Source of the DNA: Alphaproteobacteria bacterium
Lineage (GTDB): Bacteria; Pseudomonadota; Alphaproteobacteria; Rhizobiales; Hyphomicrobiaceae
Reading direction: 5' to 3'
NCBI GenBank assembly: GCA_024279745.1
Contig: JAJRRE010000306.1
Span: forward strand, 1 to 7,302
DNA length: 7,302 bases
Part shown: positions 1 to 6,778 of the stretch, piece by piece
How the letters are laid out: each line of letters opens with the position of its first letter
Position numbering within the stretch: position 1 is the stretch's first letter
Notes under the pieces: generated by a model
The model's input: only the letters and a program-made list of their open reading frames with translations
Told to the model about the DNA's origin: nothing
Database searches by the model: none
Made by a program: the position numbers and the translations under genes

Positions 1-1242
1 CCATTTCGCCCGATTGTTTCCGTTTTGCCAAGCCCGTGGAACGCGCAAAACAAACTCGTCCATATTGCAATCAAAGGCTATCAGCTGAAAGCCGCTGAGC
101 GCCCACGCGCCAATCTGGTGTTTTTGATCGACGTCTCCGGCTCGATGCAGGGCGCTGATCGGCTACCATTGCTTAAAAATGCGTTTCGCATGCTGGTGGA
201 TAATCTCAAACCCGACGACACAATCGGTATTGTAACTTATGCGTCGGGTTCCGGTATTGCACTGCCTGCAACCAAAATCGCCGACAGGGGCAAAATTCTG
301 GCCGCCATTAATGCTTTGGGGGCGGGCGGCTCAACAGCAGGCGCCAAAGGTATTCGCGATGCCTATGCTTTGGCCGCCGCCAATTTCGACAAGGCCGCCG
401 TCAACCGCATTATCCTGGGCACTGACGGTGATTTCAATATCGGCATATCAGACCGCAATGAGCTGAAAAGCTATATTGAGCGCAAGCGCAAGTCCGGCAT
501 TTTCCTGTCGATCCTGGGCGTCGGCCAAGGCAATTACAATGATGCGCTAATGCAGACCCTGGCGCAGAATGGCAACGGCACCGCCGCATATATCGACACA
601 CTCAGTGAAGCGCGCAAGGTGTTGGTTGAAGAAGCATCGGCGAATTTGTTTCCGATCGCCAGGGACGTTAAAATCCAGATCGAATTCAATCCGGCACGGG
701 TGAAATCTTACCGGTTAATCGGCTATGAAACACGCGCGCTGAAACGCGAGGATTTCAACAATGATAAAGTCGATGCGGGCGATGTCGGCTCCGGCCATAG
801 CGTAACTGCCATCTATGAGATCACACCGGTTGGCGCCAAAGACAAAACTGTCGATGCACTGCGCTATGGCAAGCCGGCGGCTGCGATTGGGCTAGACTTA
901 AAAACTGCGGATAAAACCAATCCCCCAGCCGCCAAATTTGAAGCCGAATTTGGATTTTTGAAGCTGCGTTATAAATTGCCGAATGAAGACAAAAGCCATC
1001 TCATTAAACTGCCGATCACGCAAGCGCTGACCAAACCTTCGCTTAGTGCCGCCTCAAATGATGTGCGTTTCTCAATAGCCGTTGCCGCTTTTGCCCAACT
1101 GCTGCGCGGCGGCACTCATCTGGGCACATTCAGTACTGACGACGTGATCGATTTGGCCAGCAGCGCCAGGGGAGCCGACCCGTTTGGCCTGCGCGCGCAG
1201 TTCGTCAATCTGGTTCGGCTCGCAAAGTCCGCCCGCCCTTAA
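1..1242 (+). CDS. YfbK-like von Willebrand factor A domain protein, 5' end cut by window
   Basis: The reading frame is open from the first base to a TAA at 1240-1242, giving 413 residues, so the true start lies upstream; the TTG at 25 is internal. The PSPWN segment (window residues 10-14) matches the stretch that precedes the VWA domain in YfbK-type proteins. The VWA domain runs from about residue 36 to 210. Its metal-ion-dependent adhesion site looks complete: D44-x-S46-x-S48, T112 in GGSTAG and D142 in GTDGD. From about 222 to the end the sequence resembles the C-terminal domain of this family (DUF3520), with LIGYETR and SGHSVTAIYE typical. Full-length relatives carry an N-terminal signal or lipoprotein segment, which cannot be seen here. 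Family members are thought to act at the cell envelope through metal-dependent protein binding, but their role is poorly known. The 301-base gap downstream suggests it is not cotranscribed with the efflux genes. Family call is firm; function is unknown. Confidence 0.9.
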   Translation, partial: PFRPIVSVLPSPWNAQNKLVHIAIKGYQLKAAERPRANLVFLIDVSGSMQGADRLPLLKNAFRMLVDNLKPDDTIGIVTYASGSGIALPATKIADRGKILAAINALGAGGSTAGAKGIRDAYALAAANFDKAAVNRIILGTDGDFNIGISDRNELKSYIERKRKSGIFLSILGVGQGNYNDALMQTLAQNGNGTAAYIDTLSEARKVLVEEASANLFPIARDVKIQIEFNPARVKSYRLIGYETRALKREDFNNDKVDAGDVGSGHSVTAIYEITPVGAKDKTVDALRYGKPAAAIGLDLKTADKTNPPAAKFEAEFGFLKLRYKLPNEDKSHLIKLPITQALTKPSLSAASNDVRFSIAVAAFAQLLRGGTHLGTFSTDDVIDLASSARGADPFGLRAQFVNLVRLAKSARP

Positions 1243-1269
1243 ACTGAGACAAACCTCGACGAGAATGAT

Positions 1270-1294
1270 CGGCGTGCGGCATTGCTGTGCGCCG
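1270..1294 (+). terminator. Stem-loop 27 bases after the VWA stop codon; possible 3'-end hairpin
   Basis: On the + strand, RNA from 1270-1294 can fold into an 11-pair stem with a 3-base AUU loop. Eight pairs are Watson-Crick and three are G-U. On the opposite strand those three become A-C mismatches, so the fold favours + strand RNA, the direction of the VWA gene. No run of U follows, so it is not a classical intrinsic terminator. It may instead stabilise the 3' end of the transcript or assist termination. Confidence 0.35.
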
Positions 1295-1368
1295 ACATTC
1301 GTATTGCGCGGGTGGCATAGTTAATGCTCGCAACGAATTTTAAGCGGTTAACTGGTTGCAGTTTATCT

Positions 1369-1391
1369 TTGAAATATTGATCACATTTCAA
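1369..1391. promoter_or_regulatory. Candidate repressor operator: TTGAAAT-N9-ATTTCAA dyad
   Basis: A perfect 7-base inverted repeat, with one further symmetric pair (1377/1383) in the spacer, gives a 23-base dyad centred on 1380. It ends 10 bases before the possible -35 box at 1402. TetR-family repressors usually bind dyads of about this length near their own promoter. The assignment is inferred from symmetry and position; no operator consensus was available for comparison. Confidence 0.35.
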
Positions 1392-1401
1392 TCTCCAAGA
1401 C

Positions 1402-1430
1402 TTGACGCCACAACACAGCACACCTACATA
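1402..1430 (+). promoter_or_regulatory. Possible sigma-70-type promoter for the tetR-adaptor-pump operon
   Basis: TTGACG at 1402-1407 matches the -35 consensus at five of six positions. It is followed by a 17-base spacer and TACATA at 1425-1430, which matches the -10 consensus at only three of six. Transcription would start near 1437 and leave a leader of about 105 bases. A weaker alternative is TTGTTT (1477-1482) with TATTGT (1501-1506) at 18-base spacing. The good -35 box and its setting among inverted repeats favour the first choice, but the -10 is poor. Confidence 0.35.
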
Positions 1431-1464
1431 CGCTCGACAAACAAAACGAGCGATCATTTTGTTT
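1431..1464. promoter_or_regulatory. Two overlapping inverted repeats at the presumed transcription start
   Basis: CGCTCG (1431-1436) pairs with CGAGCG (1447-1452) across 10 bases. AAACAAAA (1439-1446) pairs with TTTTGTTT (1457-1464), also across 10 bases. Both are perfect. The loop of one contains an arm of the other, so the two hairpins exclude each other in RNA. They could be protein-binding dyads over the start site or alternative structures in the leader. Both readings are inferred. Confidence 0.3.
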
Positions 1465-1543
1465 AGATGGAAATTGTTGTTTTGCAGTAATTTTTAACTG
1501 TATTGTCCTTCTCTTCTCAGTTCAACCAAGCACGGATCTGCAT

Positions 1544-2239
1544 ATGCCCCGCCTTAAGCCAGACACCATTCAAGCGCGGATTGAGCATATTCTCGATGCT
1601 GCCGAGATCTGTTTTGCGCGGTCCGGCTTTCATCGCACCACAATGCAGGAAATTGCCAAGGAAGCCGGCATCAGTCTGGGCGCCATTTATGTCTATTTCG
1701 ACGCCAAGGAAGCGTTGATCGAAGGATTGGCGGAGCGCGATCGGCAAATGCTCAGCGACGATCTGGCGGCCTTCGCACAGGCCCCCGATTTATTGCAAGG
1801 CCTGCAACAACTAGGCGAAATCTATGCCGTGGAGCGTCCGCGCCACAAACAAATTCTGCATGTCGAGATCGGCGCGGAATCCACCCGCAATGAGGAAATT
1901 GGTAAAATTTTTCGCTCGGTGGATGCGTGCTGCCGCGACGGATTCGAACAAGTGCTGAGCGCTGCCATTGAAGACGGGCGGATTAACCCCGCCATTGATG
2001 CCAAAACCATTGCGCAAATCATGGTGGTCATCGGCGACGGTATGTTCTGGCGCCGCGCGGTTGACCCGGATTTCAATGCCCGCGAAGTATTGCCGGCGCT
2101 TAGCGAAATGATGGCGTCTTTGATTAACCCCGTCGCGGCCAGTGCCGGTGACACGCGGCACGCTACTTCACCGCTTGAAGATGAGGCCGCCGCCGGTTCC
2201 CCACAAGCCGGTTCCCTAAATTACGAGAAGCGCTCATGA
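1544..2239 (+). CDS. TetR/AcrR-family transcriptional repressor, probable autoregulator of the efflux operon
   Basis: This 231-residue protein has the N-terminal DNA-binding domain of the TetR family. An AAEICFARSGF helix region (19-29) leads into the helix-turn-helix at about 33-52, with TTMQEIAKEAGIS and the family-typical GAIYVYF ending. Residues from about 70 to 195 form the ligand-binding and dimerisation domain, which resembles the BetI-type C-terminal domain. The last 30 or so residues are a polar, low-complexity tail. The ATG at 1544 is chosen because the homology begins there; the only Shine-Dalgarno-like bases are a weak GGAT at 1535-1538. The gene is first in the operon and its stop overlaps the adaptor start as ATGA. 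Family members usually repress adjacent efflux genes until a small ligand binds. Its position inside the operon suggests it also represses itself. The ligand is not identifiable. Confidence 0.93.
   Translation: MPRLKPDTIQARIEHILDAAEICFARSGFHRTTMQEIAKEAGISLGAIYVYFDAKEALIEGLAERDRQMLSDDLAAFAQAPDLLQGLQQLGEIYAVERPRHKQILHVEIGAESTRNEEIGKIFRSVDACCRDGFEQVLSAAIEDGRINPAIDAKTIAQIMVVIGDGMFWRRAVDPDFNAREVLPALSEMMASLINPVAASAGDTRHATSPLEDEAAAGSPQAGSLNYEKRS
2192..2216 (+). repeat. Short direct repeat in the tetR 3' end
   Basis: GCCGGTTCCC occurs at 2192-2201 and again at 2207-2216. The 15-base period keeps the frame and encodes AGSPQ followed by AGSL. It lies in the low-complexity tail of the repressor, beyond the folded domain, and looks like a small in-frame duplication. 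Confidence 0.55.
2225..2239 (+). promoter_or_regulatory. Ribosome binding site and ATGA overlap coupling tetR to the adaptor gene
   Basis: GAGAAG at 2225-2230 lies 5 bases before the adaptor ATG at 2236 and is a fair Shine-Dalgarno site. The adaptor start and the tetR stop share ATGA (2236-2239). This arrangement commonly allows translational coupling and supports a single transcript. Confidence 0.65.
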
Positions 2240-3504
2240 AACTATTTCTACAATCCTTATTTCTGATTGCGCTGGCAGCTGTCATTGTGCTGGCTGCCGG
2301 TATCATCCCAATGCCATCTTTTATTGCCGCCATGATGCCTAATGGTGCGAACAAGGACGCGCCGCAGCAGCTTGTCCTTGCCCAGCCCGTTACCGTTATG
2401 CGCGCGCGCACCCGCGCGTTCACCCAGACCGTTCGGCTGACCGGCTCGATTGCCGCGCGCGAGGAATACCTTGTGTTGCCGGAGGTTTCGGGTCTGCGTA
2501 TTATCTCGATCACCGCGTCTGAAGGAGAGCATGTCAGCAAGGGCCAGGTGCTTGCCACGTTGGTTGATACCCAGCTCAAAACTCTGCTGGAACAGAACGA
2601 CGCCGCCATGGCCAAAGCCGAGGCCGCCATTGCTCAGGCCCGCAGCCAGATCACGCAAGCGCAGGCCAGCCATAATGAAGCCAAAGCGTCATATAAACGC
2701 GCCGTCATGCTGCGCAACAAAGGGCATATTTCAGTCTCAGTCCTCGACACGCAAAAAGCCGCGGCGCAAACCGCCAAAGCACGGTTGATTTCTGCACGCG
2801 ACGGTCTGCAATTAGCCAAAGCGGATATTCGCCAGGTGAAAGCCCTGCGCCGCGAGATCGACTGGAAACTGAGCAACACCAACATCAAGGCCCCCGGCGC
2901 CGGTATCATTTCGCGCAAAACCGCTAAACTGGGCGCCCTGGCATCAGGTCTTGCCGAGCCGTTATTTCGCATCATTGCCAACGGCGAAATAGAAATGGAA
3001 GCAGACGTTTCCGAAACCGAAATACCACAACTAAAAATCGGCCAGAACGCTAAAATCACAGGCCCTGGCGTCGCCGCAGTTTCGGGAACCGTCCGCCTGA
3101 TTTACCCGGAGATCGATAAAATATCGCGCCTTGGCCGGGTGCGCATCTTTATTGGCGCCAACGCCGCCTTGCGCATCGGTACATTTGCCCGCGCCATTGT
3201 CGAAACCACCAAAGGCAATGGTGTCGGCGTGCCGCTTTCATCGATCTTGTTCAATGACGATGGCGCCACAGTTCAGGTCGTCAAAAACAAACGCATCATA
3301 TCACGGGTTGTTAAAACCGGCCTGCGCGAGAACGGCGTGATAGAAATTACGTCAGGCATTGATGACGGTGATCTGGTTGTTGTTCGCGCCGGGACATTCC
3401 TGCGCGATGGCGACCAGGTCACACCGGTTCTGGAGCCGCCGCAAAGCACGAACGCAGCGCTGCACAAGAATATGCAAAATAAACAGCGCGAGGCCATGCG
3501 ATGA
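2236..3504 (+). CDS. RND efflux periplasmic adaptor subunit (membrane fusion protein, HlyD/AcrA type)
   Basis: This 422-residue protein would bridge the inner-membrane RND pump and an outer-membrane channel. Residues 3-24 form a hydrophobic N-terminal segment. No cysteine follows it, so it is a membrane anchor or cleaved signal rather than a lipoprotein signal. Domains follow the adaptor order. The first lipoyl half is about 67-112 (LPEVSGLRI, EGEHVSKGQVLATL). An Ala/Gln-rich coiled-coil hairpin covers about 113-208. The second lipoyl half is about 212-248 (IKAPGAGIISRK, GALAS). A beta-barrel covers about 250-325 and a membrane-proximal domain about 330-398. At the hairpin tip, R155-x3-L159-x6-S166 matches the RLS motif that docks AcrA-type adaptors to TolC-type channels. 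Residues from about 400 are a polar tail. It overlaps its neighbours by 4 bases on each side. The family is certain; the transported substrate is unknown. Confidence 0.95.
   Translation: MKLFLQSLFLIALAAVIVLAAGIIPMPSFIAAMMPNGANKDAPQQLVLAQPVTVMRARTRAFTQTVRLTGSIAAREEYLVLPEVSGLRIISITASEGEHVSKGQVLATLVDTQLKTLLEQNDAAMAKAEAAIAQARSQITQAQASHNEAKASYKRAVMLRNKGHISVSVLDTQKAAAQTAKARLISARDGLQLAKADIRQVKALRREIDWKLSNTNIKAPGAGIISRKTAKLGALASGLAEPLFRIIANGEIEMEADVSETEIPQLKIGQNAKITGPGVAAVSGTVRLIYPEIDKISRLGRVRIFIGANAALRIGTFARAIVETTKGNGVGVPLSSILFNDDGATVQVVKNKRIISRVVKTGLRENGVIEITSGIDDGDLVVVRAGTFLRDGDQVTPVLEPPQSTNAALHKNMQNKQREAMR
3490..3504 (+). promoter_or_regulatory. Ribosome binding site and ATGA overlap coupling adaptor to pump
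   Basis: GAGG at 3490-3493 lies 7 bases before the pump ATG at 3501, a good Shine-Dalgarno fit. The pump start and adaptor stop share ATGA (3501-3504), the same junction type as at 2236. Both junctions point to one polycistronic message with coupled synthesis of the subunits. Confidence 0.7.
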
Positions 3505-6500
3505 GGTTAAACATATCCGCCTGGGCAATCCGCAATCCGGTTCCATCCTTGGTGCTGTTCATGGTGCTGATGGTGCTTGGCCTGTTTTCCTTCTCGCAGC
3601 TTCCCGTAACGCGCTTTCCCAATATCGATATTCCTATTGTAGCGGTGACAATCAGCCAGTCGGGCGCTGCACCGTCTGAACTGGAATCGCAAGTCACCAA
3701 GCATGTCGAAGATGCCATTGCCGGTATTGCCGGGGTCAAGCACATCACATCGACGATCACGGACGGCGTCTCCACCAGCGTTATCGAGTTCCAGCTGGAG
3801 ACCAATGCGGACCGCGCCATCAATGACACCAAGGACGCCATTTCGCGCATCCGCTCTGACCTGCCGCGCACCATTGACGAGCCGATTGTATCGCGTATCG
3901 AAGTCGAAGGTCTGCCCATTTCCACCTATGCGGTGACAGCGCCAACGATGACGCCCGAACAGCTGTCGTGGTTTGTCGACGATACGATCTCGCGCGATCT
4001 GCAAAGCGTCAAAGGCGTTTCCAAAATCGACCGCGTCGGCGGCGTCAAACGCGAAATCCGCATTTCTCTCAACCCCGACCGGTTGGCGGCTTTGGGCATA
4101 ACGGCTGGCGACGTCAATGCGCAATTGCGCGCTACCAATACCGATCTACCGGGCGGGCGCGGCGATATTGCCGGGCGCGAACAGGCCATCCGCACATTGG
4201 CGTCAAAAGACAGCCTTGCCAAACTCACCGGCACAATGATCGCGCTGCCCGGCGGGCGCAAAGTGCGGCTCGACCAATTGGGCACGATCAAGGATCATTG
4301 GGAAGAGCCGCGCACCTTTGCCAAACTCAATGGCAAAACCGTCGTTGGATTTTCCGTCTCCCGCGCCAAGGGCGCCTCTGACACCACCGTTGGCGACGCG
4401 GTTGAAGCTGCCGTCACAAGACTGCAAAAATCCCATCCCAATGTCGGCATCAAACGCATCGACGATACCGTTGTCTACACCATGGGCGCGTACCAATCGA
4501 CGATGCACACGCTGATCGAAGGTGGTATTCTGGCGATCTTCGTGCTGTTCTTGTTCCTGCGCGATTTACGTGCCACGCTAATCGCCGCCGTTGCGCTCCC
4601 CTTATCAATCATCCCGACCTTCTTTGCCATGGATGCGCTTGGCTATTCGCTCAATCTTGTCTCGCTACTCGCCATTACAATCGTCACCGGCATATTGGTC
4701 GACGACGCCATTGTCGAAATTGAAAACATCGTGCGCCATATCCGCATGGGCAAGACGCCCTATAAGGCCGCACTGGAAGCCGCCGACGAAATCGGCCTCG
4801 CCGTGATTGCCATTACGTTCGCAATCATTGCCGTCTTTGTGCCGGTCAGCTTCATGGGAGGCATTGCCGGGCAATATTTCAAACAGTTTGGGCTGGTGGT
4901 CGCCTTCGCGGTGTTCTTCTCATTATTGGTCGCACGATTAATCACGCCGCTGCTGGCGGCCTATTTCATTCGCGCTGACGGCCATGAAGCCGAGACCGAC
5001 GGCCCCTGGCTGCGCGGCTATGTGCGGCTGGTGCGCTGGTCCGTAACCCACCGCATCAAAACCGTTGTGCTTGGGCTAATGATTTTCGCCGGCTCGATCT
5101 ATTCCATGCAGTTATTGCCCGCCGGTTTCCTGCCGGCCGAAGATCAAAGCCGCCTGCTGATGGCGTTTGAACTGCCACCGGGCAGCAAACTGGCCGACAC
5201 CGAAACAATGAGCAACCGCATTGCGAAAATCATCGCCAGACGCCGCGAAGTAACCAGCGTATTTGTCGTTGGCGGTCAGGTTTTGGGCACGGGCAATGAA
5301 GTGCGCAAAGCCACGCTGATTATTCAGTTTGTGCCAAAGAACAAGCGCGATCTCAGCCAGGCGCAGTTGACGGTTCACTTGGCCAGGGACTTGCGCGCTC
5401 TGCCCGATATCCGCTACTGGTTCTTGAAAGACGACGGCCAGCGCACTTTCCAGATCATTGTTTCAGGCAAGGACGGCAAAGCGGTCTCGCGAGCAGCCGC
5501 CACATTGACCAGCCAGATGAAGCGCCTGCCCGTACTTGGCACCGTGGTCTCAACCGCCGAGCTGGACCGGCCGGAGCTTAGGGTGCGGCCACGCTCTGAT
5601 ATTGCAGCCGAGCTAGGCGTCACAACCCAGGCCATATCGCAAGCGGTGCGCATTGCCACCATTGGCGACATCGGCGCCAATCTGGCCAAATTCAATGCCG
5701 GGGATCGCCAAATTCCGATCCGCGTTCAATTGACCTCAAATGCACGAGCCAACCAGAATATTCTGCAAAATCTAAAAATTAGAACCGCGTCCGGTCAGGC
5801 CGTTCCGCTGAGCACCGTCGCGACCTTTGAGATGGGCCAGGGCCCGACCGCGATTGACCGTTATGATCGCTCGCGGCGGGTGGTGATTGGCGCTGATCTG
5901 GTTGGCACCGAAGCGCTCGGCGTCGCCATGAAGGACGTGCTGGCACTGCCTGCGGCCAAAGCCATGCCGGACGGTGTGGTCTTGAAAGAATTTGGCGAAG
6001 CGGAAATCATGGTTGAGGTGTTCGACAGTTTCGCCAAAGCCATGGGCGCCGGGCTGATGATGGTTTATTCGGTTCTCGTGCTGCTGTTCGCCAGCTTCTT
6101 GCAACCGATCACGATTTTATTCTCGCTGCCCCTATCCATAGGCGGCGCCATCGCTGCGTTGTTGGTGACGTCCAAACCGATCAGCCTGCCCGTTGTAATC
6201 GGTATATTGATGTTGATGGGGATCGTGACCAAGAACGCAATCATGCTGGTGGATTTTGCCATTGAGCGCATGGCCGCTGGCATGAACAAACTCGATGCCA
6301 TTGTCGACGCTGGCCGCAAGCGCGCCCGCCCCATTGTCATGACCACCATTGCCATGGTCGGCGGCATGTTCCCCTCAGCGCTGGCGATTGGATCGGGCGG
6401 CGAGTTCCGCGCGCCGATGGCCATTGCCGTCATCGGCGGGCTGATCGCCTCGACCGTGCTATCGTTGATTTTCGTGCCAGCCATGTTTGCGCTAATGCAT

Positions 6501-6725
6501 GATATCGGCGCCTTCACCTGGCGCCTGTTCAAGGGATTTGTCGGCGCCGCCGACGAGGGCTTTGTCGGCGCTACTGATGAGGACGACAGTCAGGACGACA
6601 CTGACGCCGACAGTCAGGGCGAACGGAGCGTACAACAAACTGCACAGGCCCCAGCAGAAAATACCGCAGCTACAGCTGAAGCTGCGGCTACAGCCTCATC
6701 AACCAAACCGCTGGCCGCCGAGTAA
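3501..6725 (+). CDS. RND-family efflux pump inner-membrane permease (AcrB/MdtB-like, HAE type)
   Basis: This 1074-residue protein is a proton-driven exporter expected to act as a trimer in the inner membrane. The twelve-helix RND layout is visible: TM1 at about 12-34, a large periplasmic loop, TM2-TM6 at about 335-490, TM7 at about 519-539, a second loop, and TM8-TM12 at about 848-1000. The proton-relay residues are intact: D401 and D402 in TM4 (GILVDDAIVEIEN), K911 in TM10 (VTKNAIMLVDF) and T948 in TM11, with R941 shortly before. They correspond to AcrB D407, D408, K940, T978 and R971. The core is about 30 residues shorter than AcrB, mostly in the second porter loop. About 65 extra residues follow TM12 as an acidic, then Ala/Thr-rich tail. 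It is the last gene of the tetR-adaptor-pump operon. Expected substrates are hydrophobic or amphiphilic compounds such as drugs, detergents or solvents; the sequence does not say which. Confidence 0.96.
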   Translation: MRLNISAWAIRNPVPSLVLFMVLMVLGLFSFSQLPVTRFPNIDIPIVAVTISQSGAAPSELESQVTKHVEDAIAGIAGVKHITSTITDGVSTSVIEFQLETNADRAINDTKDAISRIRSDLPRTIDEPIVSRIEVEGLPISTYAVTAPTMTPEQLSWFVDDTISRDLQSVKGVSKIDRVGGVKREIRISLNPDRLAALGITAGDVNAQLRATNTDLPGGRGDIAGREQAIRTLASKDSLAKLTGTMIALPGGRKVRLDQLGTIKDHWEEPRTFAKLNGKTVVGFSVSRAKGASDTTVGDAVEAAVTRLQKSHPNVGIKRIDDTVVYTMGAYQSTMHTLIEGGILAIFVLFLFLRDLRATLIAAVALPLSIIPTFFAMDALGYSLNLVSLLAITIVTGILVDDAIVEIENIVRHIRMGKTPYKAALEAADEIGLAVIAITFAIIAVFVPVSFMGGIAGQYFKQFGLVVAFAVFFSLLVARLITPLLAAYFIRADGHEAETDGPWLRGYVRLVRWSVTHRIKTVVLGLMIFAGSIYSMQLLPAGFLPAEDQSRLLMAFELPPGSKLADTETMSNRIAKIIARRREVTSVFVVGGQVLGTGNEVRKATLIIQFVPKNKRDLSQAQLTVHLARDLRALPDIRYWFLKDDGQRTFQIIVSGKDGKAVSRAAATLTSQMKRLPVLGTVVSTAELDRPELRVRPRSDIAAELGVTTQAISQAVRIATIGDIGANLAKFNAGDRQIPIRVQLTSNARANQNILQNLKIRTASGQAVPLSTVATFEMGQGPTAIDRYDRSRRVVIGADLVGTEALGVAMKDVLALPAAKAMPDGVVLKEFGEAEIMVEVFDSFAKAMGAGLMMVYSVLVLLFASFLQPITILFSLPLSIGGAIAALLVTSKPISLPVVIGILMLMGIVTKNAIMLVDFAIERMAAGMNKLDAIVDAGRKRARPIVMTTIAMVGGMFPSALAIGSGGEFRAPMAIAVIGGLIASTVLSLIFVPAMFALMHDIGAFTWRLFKGFVGAADEGFVGATDEDDSQDDTDADSQGERSVQQTAQAPAENTAATAEAAATASSTKPLAAE
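6534..6622 (+). repeat. 24-base-period repeats encoding the acidic C-terminal tail of the pump
   Basis: Two adjacent 24-base units (6534-6557 and 6558-6581) differ at five positions and encode GFVGAADE and GFVGATDE. Immediately after, GACAGTCAGG at 6585-6594 recurs at 6609-6618, again 24 bases apart, encoding DSQ within an Asp-rich run. The segment follows the last transmembrane helix and lies on the cytoplasmic side. It looks like in-frame expansion of a tail rather than part of the conserved fold. Confidence 0.65.
6664..6687 (+). repeat. Perfect 8-base inverted repeat inside the 3' end of the pump gene
   Basis: CCGCAGCT (6664-6671) pairs with AGCTGCGG (6680-6687) around an 8-base loop containing CAGCTG. 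The stretch encodes an Ala/Thr/Glu run in the tail. No T run follows, so it is not an intrinsic terminator. It could stabilise the 3' end of the message, or simply reflect alternating GCA/GCT alanine codons. Confidence 0.5.
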
Positions 6726-6741
6726 AGAAGCAACACCTACT

Positions 6742-6778
6742 CAGCCGGCTGTGGGCGAACGCTATTTTATTTTGTATT
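6742..6778. terminator. Weak candidate bidirectional terminator between convergent genes
   Basis: Only 36 bases separate the pump stop (6725) from the stop of the opposing gene (6762). They contain the 10-base palindrome CAGCCGGCTG (6742-6751), and a T-rich stretch follows at 6763-6778. The palindrome has no loop, so its usable stem is short. A termination signal is expected between convergent genes, but this one is unconvincing. Confidence 0.22.

Larger units (their letters stand above)
1243..1543. other. Intergenic region between VWA gene and efflux operon
   Basis: No credible gene is visible in these 301 bases. The left third is GC-rich and holds a hairpin (1270-1294). From about 1320 the base composition turns AT-rich and several inverted repeats appear: AACTG-N4-CAGTT (1350-1363), TTGAAAT-N9-ATTTCAA (1369-1391), CGCTCG-N10-CGAGCG (1431-1452) and AAACAAAA-N10-TTTTGTTT (1439-1464). 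A possible promoter lies among them. The change in composition and the density of dyads fit a promoter-operator region for the TetR-led operon. That role is inferred from position. Confidence 0.6.

Noticed and set aside
25..27. TTG as a start codon for the VWA gene
   Set aside because: The frame stays open to the window edge and the residues before it continue the family's conserved segment, so the gene simply begins outside the window.
1330..1359. GCAAC / GTTGC inverted repeat in the gap before tetR
   Set aside because: The arms are only five bases with a 20-base spacer, which is expected by chance in a region of this size.
1239..1457. A 72-residue open frame on the - strand in the gap between the VWA gene and the repressor
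   Set aside because: It overlaps the presumed promoter and dyads, has no recognisable domain, and its composition resembles random translation of intergenic DNA.
3419..4291. Long open frames on the - strand opposite the adaptor and pump genes
   Set aside because: They are antisense shadows of clearly homologous + strand genes in GC-rich DNA and resemble no known protein.
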